From assembly GCA_029259635.1 (NCBI GenBank), contig JAJDEU010000032.1:1-64000 (forward strand): a DNA stretch of 64,000 nt, read 5' to 3'. The notes beneath the pieces are model-generated. The model was not told the DNA's origin. It searched no databases and saw only the letters and a list, made by a program, of their open reading frames with translations. The translations under genes and the position numbers were made by a program. Source of the DNA: Planctomycetota bacterium. GTDB taxonomy: Bacteria > Planctomycetota > UBA1135 > GCA-002686595. This document shows positions 39,651-48,679 of the stretch, piece after piece. Position 1 is the first letter of the stretch. Each line of letters opens with the position of its first letter.

Positions 39651-39901
39651 CGTCGGCCATACCCTCCGCGCTCTTCGCGACGGTGCCGCTCGATTCACGC
39701 CACGCGAACCGCCGAATTCCGCTTTGCCAGAGCTCTCCTCCAGCTCGGTTCAGTTAATTTCATGTTTGCCCTCGTGATTCAGATACGCATTCGCGTGACC
39801 CACACGGGAATGCACGCCCTCGACTTGCTCTAAACCGTTCTCATTTCGCGCATCGCGGGTAGGATCTGATTCTTCCTTCCCGCCACCGAAAGCCCCCCTC
39901 T

Positions 39902-42900
39902 ATGAGAGCGCTTCTCGCCTGCCTCGCCACCGTATTCCTTGCCGCTCAGGAACCGGGCGAGGGCCATTCTCCATTCGAGCAGACCCTCCACGTCGCCCGC
40001 AAGGCGTTGGAGAGCGGCGACCTCGAACGCGCTCAAACCTGGGCCTTCGCAGCGCTCGAACGCGACCCGAAGTCCCTCGACGCCTGGGAACTACGAGCGA
40101 AGTGGGCGGAAGCCGCGAAGGACGAGGACGAACTTGTCTATTCGCTGCACAAGCTGTGGGAGCTCTCCGTAGCGCAAGGCAAGAAGAGCCGCGACTTGCG
40201 CGATCTGCGCAACCGACTCACGACTCTCGATCCGCTCTCGGAGGACCTGCTCTCCATGAAGTCGGTCTTTATCGACAAGCTGCTGCCCATCGCCGCCGAT
40301 TACGAGGGCGATGATCGGCCGCACTCCGCAATCGCCGTCTGGCGGGAGGTGCTCGCGCTCGACCCGGAGCACGAAGCAGCGCTGGCCGCCGTCGAACGCA
40401 TCTCCGCGCTACCCGATCCGAGCCTCGCCGAAAATACGTCGGGAATCGATCTGTTCGAAGACGTTTCGGACGAGTGGATTCGCAAGCACGACGAGAAACA
40501 CGCCGACTGGAAGAGCCGCGCGAAGTACAAGAGCGAGTTCTACACGGTCTATACCGACGCGGGCTACAAGGTCCTGATTCAAGCGGCGACGGCCATGGAT
40601 CAGATGCACTTGTTCTACAAGAAGTTCTTCCGAGTGGACGGCAATGTCTCGCGCATCGATCTCAACATCTTTGGAACGCGCGCGGGCTACCTGAAGAAGG
40701 GCATCGGCCCGCCGGTCGAATGGTCGGGCGGACATTTTACCGGCAGTGCTGTTGAGACCTATGTCGATCGCGGTGGATTCCAGGAGACGCTCAACACGCT
40801 CTTCCACGAAGCCGCGCACCAGTTTGTGAACAAAGCAACCTCTGCCGGCGGTTGGCTCAACGAAGGGCTGGCGTCGTTCTTCGAAGGCACTCGGCTGCAA
40901 TCCAACGGAACGGTCTTGATGAACCTGCCCGCGATGCACCGGCTCAACGCGCTCGCCACCCGGCTCAAGGGTGGCTGGATGGAGGACGTCAAAGATGGAA
41001 TCGATCCGAGAGAACCCAACCAGGTCCCGCGCAAAGCGCCGACTTTCGCCGTTGTCCTGGAGAACAAGTACACCTGGGGTCCGGCCTGGTACGCGCCGAC
41101 CTGGGGCGTCGTCTTCTTCAGCTACAACTACCAGGATCCGGTGGACGGACGCTTTATCTATCGCGAAGCATTCCTGAACTTCTTGAACAAGTCCGGCGGT
41201 CGCATGGGCGATAGCGCGGTTCAGAACTTTGAACAGGTGGTCCTCGCGAACCCCGCGAAACCGACCTCCAAGGTGAACAGCTCCATCGCACTGCCGGAGA
41301 CGGTCAAAGAGCTCAACGAGATTTGGAAAGCGTGGTTGCTTCGATTGTTGGACGAGGAGAATGGCGTCATCGAAATCGACCGTCCCTATCTGGACTGGGG
41401 TCGGCATGCCATCACTCGCAAGGAGTACGAAACCGCGGCCGAGCACTTTGAGAAGGGTATTGCCGCGACGCCGAACAATCCGGCTCTCCTGATTAGCTTC
41501 GCCGAGCTTCTCGCGGACGAGTTCAGGAACGAAGACCGCGCGGTGAAGTTGACCAAGCACGCGCTGCGGTTATTGGAGTCGGCGGAGGAGCCGGACACGC
41601 GTGCGATCGCGGCGGCCGATAAGCTGCTCAAGGACTGGGATCCCGAGCGCAAGTCTCTCGATCAGGTTCACGAGGAGATCTATGCGACGGCGCAGACGCT
41701 GGTGCGACGTTATCTGACGGAGGGGCGCAACCTGATGACGATGCACCTCGCCTCGCGAATGAGCACAGAGCTCGGTGTGCCCGGTGTGAAGGCGTTCTAC
41801 GAAGAGGCCTGGCGCCGCAGCGGCAAATCACTGCACCTGTGGAAGCTGGCCTACAACGAGCAAGATCTCACGGGTTGGTCCGACCTGCCCTCGTCGCCGT
41901 TTAGCGCGAACGGAAGCTCGCTCGAATCTAAATTCGGGAGCTACCAGCCCGGCGATTTCAACTTCACGACTCTTCCGATGGACCTGGTGACGACCGGCGA
42001 CTTCTCGCTTGAAGCCGAGGTGCTCGCCTCCTCCGGAAAAGTGGGCTTCGGCGGATTGGCCTTTGGAATGCGCGGGGGCGGCAACTTCAACGCGCTGATC
42101 TACTTGCCGAGCAAGGAAGCGAAAGGCGCCGTATCCGGATCCGCCTTCCTCGACCTCGCAACCTTTAGTGGCGGCGGTGCGCCGCGCGTCTGGCGCCACG
42201 TCCCCGCGATTCAAGAATCGAAGATCGGCGAGAGTACGTCGGAGCAGTGGCACAAGCTGCGCATCGATGTCACCGGCACGCAGTGCGATGTGTACTTGGA
42301 CGGTGAGCTCAAAGTGCTGCACGAATTCGCCTCGCGAGATTCCGTCAGCGGTAGCCTCGGATTGATCTCCGGTCGCGGCGAAGCTCGCTTCCGCAATGTC
42401 CGTTACCTGGCCCGGACTCCCGGCGACATCGGAGCGACGCTCGAGCGAGCCGCGAAAATGGCTGGCTTCGACAACGCGGAGGAGTCGATCGGCGGGAGCT
42501 GGATTGGCAAGAAGCCGCCCTTCCCCAAAGTTCAGAAGTGGATCAAAGGTCCTCGCAAGAGCTGGGACGAAGTGGGCAATGTCCCGCAGCTGCTCGTCAT
42601 GTGGAGCATTCGGCAGAACGATCTGATTCGCATCGACAGCTGGCTCGACGATCTTCAGAAGCGCTACTCTCGGGTCGGAATCGAGATCATCTCGGTCTGC
42701 TCCGTCGAGGACGAGGAAGCGCTTTCAGCTTATCTTCCGCGCTGCAAGTTTCCCGGCTCGATCGCTCTCGACGATTTCGGCGAGCAGTACGGCGCGACCT
42801 TTGACGACTATGCGATCGGTAGCTTCAACCTGCCGCGCCTAATCCTGCTCGACATCAATCACCGTGTCCTGTGGGAGGGCGACCCCGGCTTCTCCGCCGG

Positions 42901-43534
42901 CAGAAGATGGAAGCCGGGATCGCCGAGCTATCTGCAACCGCCGCTCGACGATCTGATCGCTTCGCGCAAGCTGACCCAACTCTCGGCTTGGCGCAAGGAA
43001 TGGCAGGGCGTCGCCATCGAGGCACTGCATGCCGGCGATCTGAGCTCCGCTCTACCCATCCTCAAAGCGTCGAAGGACTTCAAATCGAAAGGCGACCGCG
43101 ATGTCTTCGAGGCGCAGTCTCGGTTGGCTGCCGTTAAAGGAGCTTTGGAATCGATAGAAGCGACCATCGACGGACTCAAACGAGACGGGTGCGAGCCGGC
43201 GATTTCGATCCTCTCCGATTGGGGCAAACTGCTGAATCATGATTTCGACAAGCGCGAAAAACGTCTGATCAAGCTCGTGCCCAAGAGCGATGGATTTGAA
43301 GCGTGGGAAGACATGTTGAGCTTCCTCAAGCAACACAAGCGGCGCGTCAAGAAAACCGGAGAAAGCGAAGCGCTCGCGAGCCTTCGAGAGGGTCTCAGCT
43401 CGCGACCTGGTCGCCTACCTGCGATGCTCCTGGAGAGTCTGGATGGAGTGGCGCCGGAGAATATCGATGAGCTCCTGGAACAGGTTGAAGAGTTGCCCAG
43501 GCTTTGGCTGGCTCGCGAATATTTCCGCTGGTAA
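39902..43534 (+). CDS. Large exported protein: TPR, gluzincin-like peptidase and thioredoxin-like domains
   Basis: This 1210-residue protein has a short signal (MRALLACLATVFLA), TPR helices (25-165), and a peptidase-MA-like domain around the HExxH motif HEAAHQFV (about 302) with NEGLASFFEG providing the third ligand. Another TPR block (about 500-560) is followed by a concanavalin-like/DUF1080-type beta domain (about 680-840) and a thioredoxin-like domain (about 895-1000: LVMWSIRQNDLIRIDSWLDDLQKRY) that lacks the CxxC pair. The combination is typical of planctomycete DUF1570-like proteins. Substrate unknown. Confidence 0.8.
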   Translation: MRALLACLATVFLAAQEPGEGHSPFEQTLHVARKALESGDLERAQTWAFAALERDPKSLDAWELRAKWAEAAKDEDELVYSLHKLWELSVAQGKKSRDLRDLRNRLTTLDPLSEDLLSMKSVFIDKLLPIAADYEGDDRPHSAIAVWREVLALDPEHEAALAAVERISALPDPSLAENTSGIDLFEDVSDEWIRKHDEKHADWKSRAKYKSEFYTVYTDAGYKVLIQAATAMDQMHLFYKKFFRVDGNVSRIDLNIFGTRAGYLKKGIGPPVEWSGGHFTGSAVETYVDRGGFQETLNTLFHEAAHQFVNKATSAGGWLNEGLASFFEGTRLQSNGTVLMNLPAMHRLNALATRLKGGWMEDVKDGIDPREPNQVPRKAPTFAVVLENKYTWGPAWYAPTWGVVFFSYNYQDPVDGRFIYREAFLNFLNKSGGRMGDSAVQNFEQVVLANPAKPTSKVNSSIALPETVKELNEIWKAWLLRLLDEENGVIEIDRPYLDWGRHAITRKEYETAAEHFEKGIAATPNNPALLISFAELLADEFRNEDRAVKLTKHALRLLESAEEPDTRAIAAADKLLKDWDPERKSLDQVHEEIYATAQTLVRRYLTEGRNLMTMHLASRMSTELGVPGVKAFYEEAWRRSGKSLHLWKLAYNEQDLTGWSDLPSSPFSANGSSLESKFGSYQPGDFNFTTLPMDLVTTGDFSLEAEVLASSGKVGFGGLAFGMRGGGNFNALIYLPSKEAKGAVSGSAFLDLATFSGGGAPRVWRHVPAIQESKIGESTSEQWHKLRIDVTGTQCDVYLDGELKVLHEFASRDSVSGSLGLISGRGEARFRNVRYLARTPGDIGATLERAAKMAGFDNAEESIGGSWIGKKPPFPKVQKWIKGPRKSWDEVGNVPQLLVMWSIRQNDLIRIDSWLDDLQKRYSRVGIEIISVCSVEDEEALSAYLPRCKFPGSIALDDFGEQYGATFDDYAIGSFNLPRLILLDINHRVLWEGDPGFSAGRRWKPGSPSYLQPPLDDLIASRKLTQLSAWRKEWQGVAIEALHAGDLSSALPILKASKDFKSKGDRDVFEAQSRLAAVKGALESIEATIDGLKRDGCEPAISILSDWGKLLNHDFDKREKRLIKLVPKSDGFEAWEDMLSFLKQHKRRVKKTGESEALASLREGLSSRPGRLPAMLLESLDGVAPENIDELLEQVEELPRLWLAREYFRW

Positions 43535-43709
43535 GAATCGGAGCAAGGCTCATCGGAACTTTCGAGGTGAACTAGTCGGTTAGTTCTCCAGTCGGTGGCT
43601 CTCTCGCAGTAGATTCCCCGCAGCGGATACCCCGAGCGGTAGCCCAAACGAGGAGAGCTACCTTCTCGAATTCTCGTCGGAAAGCAGCATCGATAGGACC
43701 TGAAATCAA
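43535..43709. other. Intergenic, nothing recognised
   Basis: 175 bp between the peptidase gene and the glutaredoxin gene. It presumably contains the grx promoter. A long minus-strand ORF across it is a shadow. Confidence 0.4.
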
Positions 43710-43952
43710 ATGAAAGTCAAAATCTATACAACTCCGACCTGCGGCTTTTGCAATGCCGCAAAGAGACTGCTCACCGACAATGAGATTCCGTTCGAAGAGG
43801 TCGATCTGAGAGACCCTGCGGAGCGCGACCGAGTGCAGAGTGAGTTCGACTGGCCGACGGTGCCGATTGTTTTTGTCGAGGGCGAGCTGATCGGTGGCTA
43901 CACCGAGCTCGAGGCCTATGGGCGCCGGCACGGGCTCGAGAGCTTGCGCTAA
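43710..43952 (+). CDS. Glutaredoxin
   Basis: This 80-residue thioredoxin-fold protein has the active site TCGFC (Cys 11 and 14), the cis-Pro region TVPIVFVEGELIGGYTELEAYG with the glutathione-binding TVP and GG, and the usual length. It reduces disulphides using glutathione or a similar thiol. The active site CGFC differs from the classical CPYC. It is followed 27 bp later by the acyltransferase. Confidence 0.93.
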   Translation: MKVKIYTTPTCGFCNAAKRLLTDNEIPFEEVDLRDPAERDRVQSEFDWPTVPIVFVEGELIGGYTELEAYGRRHGLESLR

Positions 43953-43979
43953 CCGTTCCGTAGCCCCCACCCGTTCCCC

Positions 43980-45062
43980 ATCGAACTCCCGAGCTACATT
44001 CCCCGCATCGACGGCCTCCGGGCCATCGCTGTGACGCTCGTGATTCTGTTCCATTTGGAACCCGGTCTCGGCGAGGACCCCGTTCTCACGAGTGGGTGGG
44101 TCGGCGTCGATATGTTTTTCGTGCTCTCCGGTTTTCTCATTACCGGAATTCTCCTCGACAGCAGGGATCACCCCCATCGCATTCGCAACTTCTTCGCACG
44201 TCGCGTGCTGCGAATCTTCCCGCTATATTACTTGGTGCTGTTCCTTCTGTTCGTCGTCGCGCCCTTCTTCACGACGAACCCAGAAATTCTCTATCCGGAC
44301 TCGGACAAGCCGTACTACGTGCTGTACGTCCAAAACCTCTTTCTTCCGCTTATCGAACGGGGAGACACTGCGTCCCTCTACCTCTCTCACACTTGGTCAC
44401 TCGCGGTTGAGGAACAGTACTACTTGGTCTGGCCGTGGTTGGTCCTGTTCCTTCCGCGCCGAGTACTCATCGTCCTACTCGGTTTGATCCTGATCGCCGC
44501 ACCGATAGCGCGCTATCTCGTGCTCTCCGAACATCCCGGTGCGTGGAAGTCCTACTGGCTCGTCTACAAGCACACCTTGCTTCACATCGACGGCTTGGCG
44601 GTTGGCAGCTTGATGGCGATCCTGATTCGATCGAAGCGCGTGACGACTCACCTTGTTCGAAATCTGTCGGCAGTGATGGCACTCATCACGCTGCCTTACG
44701 CGTTCTGGATACTGCACAAGATCTACGCCGAGGGCGGAATCGTGCACTACCCCTTCACGCCCACCACTCCGTGGATCGGCGCGAGCACCTTCAGCATTCT
44801 CGCCATCGGATTCGGCGGCGTCCTCGGAGTCACTCTGACTCAGTCGTCGAAGATTTTAGACGCCATACTCTCTAATCCCGTGGCGGTCTGGATTGGAAGT
44901 ATTAGCTACGGCCTCTACGTCTATCACTTCCCGGTGATTCGAGCGCTTCTGCCCTATGAAGTGCACCCGCTGATCGCTCCCACGCTCACCGTCGCGATTG
45001 CCGCGCTATCCTGGTACCTCATCGAAAAGCCGATCTTGAAGTTGAAGTCGCGCTTTCGGTAA
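43980..45062 (+). CDS. Membrane acyltransferase (OafA/YrhL family)
   Basis: This protein of about 360 residues has ten or more hydrophobic segments. The hallmark N-terminus IPRIDGLRAIAV followed by ILFHLEPG...WVGVDMFFVLSGFLITGILLDS (conserved H and FFVLSGF) and the middle LSHTWSLAVEEQYYLVWPWL fit acyltransferase 3. It O-acylates sugars or other envelope compounds. The conserved N-terminus lies upstream of the first ATG/GTG/TTG; the reading frame opens at 43953. The only plausible start I can propose is ATC at 43980 (IELPSYIPRIDGLR), otherwise GTG 44031 would cut off the motif. Confidence 0.88.
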   Translation: MELPSYIPRIDGLRAIAVTLVILFHLEPGLGEDPVLTSGWVGVDMFFVLSGFLITGILLDSRDHPHRIRNFFARRVLRIFPLYYLVLFLLFVVAPFFTTNPEILYPDSDKPYYVLYVQNLFLPLIERGDTASLYLSHTWSLAVEEQYYLVWPWLVLFLPRRVLIVLLGLILIAAPIARYLVLSEHPGAWKSYWLVYKHTLLHIDGLAVGSLMAILIRSKRVTTHLVRNLSAVMALITLPYAFWILHKIYAEGGIVHYPFTPTTPWIGASTFSILAIGFGGVLGVTLTQSSKILDAILSNPVAVWIGSISYGLYVYHFPVIRALLPYEVHPLIAPTLTVAIAALSWYLIEKPILKLKSRFR

Positions 45063-45176
45063 CGCGTGAACTCCGTCCTCATGACTTCGACGTGTGCGCC
45101 GGCCCGGTCTGCACCCGCCCCATTCCTACGCCGATCGACGTACGGGCCAAGTTTCGAAAGCGCCGATATACTTCGA

Positions 45177-47042
45177 ATGAGAATGAAAGCCCTCCACGCC
45201 CTACAGAGTCTCGTTCTCGTGGTTGCCGGGACAGCTGGCTGTTTCAGCTGCGCGGGTAACCCGCCCACCCCGCCCGCAGAGATCGAAGACGGTGCGCCGA
45301 TACCCGCGCGTTCGGTGGAGCGCCCGGCGCTCAAGCTTGAGTCGATGACCGTCGACGACTTCGCGCTGCTCGACCAGACCGGGAAGATGCACGAGCTCTA
45401 CAACCAGCCCGGAGCTCGAGCGATCGTGCTTATTAGCTACGCGGTAGCTTGCCCGATTCTGCGCTGGAATCTGCCGGTCGTCGAAGAGCTCGTAGCCAAG
45501 TACGGCGAACAAGGCGTTCACTTCTACTACATCGATGCGAGCCCTCAAGATTCGCGCGAGGATCTCGTCACTGAGGTAGAAGAGTTCGGGTTGAGCGTTC
45601 CCATTCTTCAAGACACCGCTCAAATCGTCTTGCCCACTCTCGGTGTGAAGCGGACGGCCGATGCCTTCGTTATCGATACCCGGACTTGGAATCTCGTGTA
45701 CCGAGGGCAGATTAACGACAGAGCGACGTACGGCGCGCAGAACACGCGTGAAGGCGGCGACTTCCTCGACGATGCGCTGGCGAGCTTTCTCGCCGGAGAC
45801 CCGATTGAGATCGAGCGAACCGAAGCCAAGGGTTGCCTGATCTTTTATGAGAACCACGGCGATGATGCGGTTCCGAACTACTCGAGCGTAGTCGCGCCGA
45901 TCCTCGCCAAGCGCTGTGTTAGTTGCCACACACCGGACGGTATTGCGCCTTGGGCGATGAGCTCTTGGCAGCGCGTGCGCGGGTGGTCTCCGATGATCCG
46001 CGAAACGGTGCGAACGAAACGAATGCCGCCTTGGCACGCCGATCCTCACTACGGAGAGTTCTCCAACGATCGCGCTCTCTTGCCCTCCGAAGCGAACACG
46101 CTCGTCCGTTGGATCGATGCGGGAGCGCCGCGCGGCGATGGACCCGATCCGTTGCCCGATCTGTCGAAACTGAAGACGCCTCAGAATTCCCCGATCCATT
46201 GGAAGCTCGGCGAACCCGACCTCATCGTCAAAGCCAGTCGACAAGAACTTCCCGCTACCGGCATCGTGCCCTACCGCTACGACCGAGCCGAGCTCGACAT
46301 CGATGAGGACATCTGGGTCAAGGGCGTCGACCTCAAGCCCTCCAATTTCGCCGTCCTTCATCACTCCGCGATCTTGGTGCTCTATCCGGAACACCTCAAA
46401 GACACTCAGCCGGACTACGCACAAGGAGTCGTTAGCTATTTCGCGCTCTACGTTCCGGGGATGGAGGTCGCCTTCTTTCCGGATGGAACGGGGAAGCGCA
46501 TTCCCGCGGGCTCCAAAATCGTCTTCCAGTTCCACTACACAACGACGGGCAAGGCGGAAGTCGATGAGCCGATTCTCGGCTTGTACTTGATGGATGAGCC
46601 GCCGGAAGTCGAGTACGAATCGACCTCCGCAGTTAAGTGGGTGATCCACTTGCCGGCGGGCAAGCCCGACCATCAGATACGAGCGATTCGCTACTTCGCA
46701 CGGGACGTCATGGTGTGCGACCTGATTCCGCACATGCACTATCGCGGCCGCACCATGCGCTATGACGCGCACAAACCCGACGGCACCGTCCAGACGCTGC
46801 TCTCCGTTCCGGCCTACGACTTCAACTGGCAGACGGCCTACAACCTCGAAGAGCCCGTGTTCTTACCCGCTGGCACCAAGATCGTCTGTACGGGTCGCAT
46901 GGATAACTCTGCCGACAACCCCTTCAATCCCGACCCGACACAGAACGTGGAGTGGGGAACGCAGAGCACCGACGAGATGTTTATCGGCTACATGAATTAC
47001 TACGTGGTTCCGGGCGGAACCAATTTGCTCGAGGAGCAGTAG
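45177..47042 (+). CDS. Lipoprotein with AhpC/TSA-like, cytochrome c and copper-monooxygenase-like domains
   Basis: This protein of about 621 residues starts at ATG 45177 with a lipoprotein-like signal (MRMKALHALQSLVLVVAGTAGC). It has a redoxin fold (about 55-205) with only one Cys (ACPILRW) in place of CxxC, one haem motif CVSCH (about 247) with downstream MPPW as a possible axial ligand, then a C-terminal half resembling the ascorbate-dependent type II copper monooxygenase fold (LHHSAIL, FQFHYTTTG, PHMHYRGRTM, MFIGYMNYY). Such triads occur widely in planctomycetes. Substrate unknown. Confidence 0.8.
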   Translation: MRMKALHALQSLVLVVAGTAGCFSCAGNPPTPPAEIEDGAPIPARSVERPALKLESMTVDDFALLDQTGKMHELYNQPGARAIVLISYAVACPILRWNLPVVEELVAKYGEQGVHFYYIDASPQDSREDLVTEVEEFGLSVPILQDTAQIVLPTLGVKRTADAFVIDTRTWNLVYRGQINDRATYGAQNTREGGDFLDDALASFLAGDPIEIERTEAKGCLIFYENHGDDAVPNYSSVVAPILAKRCVSCHTPDGIAPWAMSSWQRVRGWSPMIRETVRTKRMPPWHADPHYGEFSNDRALLPSEANTLVRWIDAGAPRGDGPDPLPDLSKLKTPQNSPIHWKLGEPDLIVKASRQELPATGIVPYRYDRAELDIDEDIWVKGVDLKPSNFAVLHHSAILVLYPEHLKDTQPDYAQGVVSYFALYVPGMEVAFFPDGTGKRIPAGSKIVFQFHYTTTGKAEVDEPILGLYLMDEPPEVEYESTSAVKWVIHLPAGKPDHQIRAIRYFARDVMVCDLIPHMHYRGRTMRYDAHKPDGTVQTLLSVPAYDFNWQTAYNLEEPVFLPAGTKIVCTGRMDNSADNPFNPDPTQNVEWGTQSTDEMFIGYMNYYVVPGGTNLLEEQ

Positions 47043-47048
47043 ACGCGC

Positions 47049-48470
47049 TTACTCGGACTTCGGCACGTCGTTGGCCGGCACGTCGGCCGGTACGGTCTCT
47101 GAAAAGAGCCACGCGTCAAAGACGCCATCGAGTTCGCGTCCGGCCACCTCTTCGGACAGCGCGATAAAATCGGCGCTCGTCGCCGTCGAATTGAAGTAGC
47201 GCTTGACCCACGTGCGCAAGATCTGGAAGAACCGCTCGTCGCCGACCTCCATTCGCAGAGCATGTAGCACGAGCGGTCCGCGCCCATAGGTGGCTCCGCC
47301 AAAGACCGCGCCGACTCCGGGGTCCACCGGCGGACCGATCTCCGCTTGCTTTGCCCATCGATGAGCGCGCTCGACCGATTTCTCAATCGCCTCCGGCCCG
47401 ACGGTGTGTTCACGCCACAACCAACTGGCGTAGACGGCAAAGCCTTCGTTGAGCCACATATCCTCCCAAGCTTCGATCCCAACGCAGTTGCCAAACCACT
47501 GGTGAGCCAGCTCGTGCGCAAGCGTGCCTTCACCCGCACCTCGGCTGTAAACCGGCAAGGTCTGAGATTCGAGCGCGCCGCCTAAGCCCTCCTTGGTGAG
47601 AACCGCACCGTAGGCTTCGAAGGGGTACTCACCGAACAAGCCGGAAAAGTGATCGATCAAGTCAGCCGTTCGACGGAAGGGTTCGAGCGACTTATCCGTC
47701 GTTCCCTGTGGATAGTAGAGCCGAAGCGGGAGCCCGCTCTCGGTCTCGGAGACCTCGAGTTCGAGCTCCGCAATATTGACGGTCGCGAGATAGGTCGCCA
47801 TCGGATCGTTCGCGCGCCATTTAAAAGTCCGCGCGTCACCGCTGTCCGTCTCTTCCACCAAGATTCCGTTGGCGGCCACCGTGTAGGGCTTCGCCACAGT
47901 AACGGTGAAGCTCATCGTCGCTTTGTCGATCGGGTGGTCGTTGCACGGGAACCAGCCCGAAGCTCCCACGCACTCACTCATCACGAAGACGCCCGATTCT
48001 CTTCGCATCCAACCCGTGCCCTTCATCCCCATCGACGAGACCGACGCGTCGGGCGCAAGGTCGGGAACGCCCGCGTAAACGATCTGCGTTCGAAAGTCGG
48101 CGCCCGACACGATCGCCGAGTCTGGCGCGATCGTAAGCTCAAGTCCGTCGTGCGCGAACTCCGCAGCGACGCCCTCCACCGTTACTCCGCTCACTTTCAG
48201 GCCCCACAAATCGAGGTTGAACGCGTCCAAGCCGTGAGTCGCCTGGGCATCGATGGTCGCGGTAGCTTCGATCGCGCCCGTCTCCATATCGACGTCGAGC
48301 ACCAGGTCGTAGTGTTTGACGTCATACCCGCCGTTCCCCAAACCGGGGAAGTAGGCGTCGCCGAGATCCGGGGCGCCGTGTCGAGGAGAGTCCTCGTCGT
48401 CCGCAACCGAGCTCGAAAAGACCAACGGAAGGGTCAGGAGAAGAGCGGTGGAAAGCATGTCCGGACGCAT
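47049..48470 (-). CDS. M1 family metallopeptidase
   Basis: This protein of about 473 residues starts at ATG 48470 with an export signal (MRPDMLSTALLLTLPLVFSSSVAD). The zinc site is HELAHQWF with downstream NEGFA supplying Glu. The GxMEN exopeptidase motif is altered here (GLGGALESQTL). The gluzincin domain is complete, but the C-terminal superhelical part of full aminopeptidase N is short. It converges on the lipoprotein gene with 6 bp between stops. Confidence 0.9.
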   Translation of the reverse strand: MRPDMLSTALLLTLPLVFSSSVADDEDSPRHGAPDLGDAYFPGLGNGGYDVKHYDLVLDVDMETGAIEATATIDAQATHGLDAFNLDLWGLKVSGVTVEGVAAEFAHDGLELTIAPDSAIVSGADFRTQIVYAGVPDLAPDASVSSMGMKGTGWMRRESGVFVMSECVGASGWFPCNDHPIDKATMSFTVTVAKPYTVAANGILVEETDSGDARTFKWRANDPMATYLATVNIAELELEVSETESGLPLRLYYPQGTTDKSLEPFRRTADLIDHFSGLFGEYPFEAYGAVLTKEGLGGALESQTLPVYSRGAGEGTLAHELAHQWFGNCVGIEAWEDMWLNEGFAVYASWLWREHTVGPEAIEKSVERAHRWAKQAEIGPPVDPGVGAVFGGATYGRGPLVLHALRMEVGDERFFQILRTWVKRYFNSTATSADFIALSEEVAGRELDGVFDAWLFSETVPADVPANDVPKSE

Positions 48471-48679
48471 TTTGGGATCTCTCGGGACGTTTGGCTGTGA
48501 AAGGGTTGGAGAGGGATTGAGGCCCAAGCCCCTACAGCCGAAGACTCTGGGAACGGAGCTTAGTCTTCTCGGTGGAATCGAAGCTCTCGCCAATTGATTG
48601 GGTTGTGTGAGAAACCAAAAACCAATCCTTCACCGTCAGCAGGGCGCAAACCATCTAGGATCTCCGGACCGATCTTCCC

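Noticed and set aside
43572..44177. Minus-strand 201-codon frame across the glutaredoxin gene
   Set aside because: Would lie over two well-supported plus-strand genes and has no motif.
45201..46772. 523-codon open frame opposite the redoxin/cytochrome lipoprotein gene
   Set aside because: Shadow frame; the plus-strand gene has a signal peptide, CVSCH and domain motifs.
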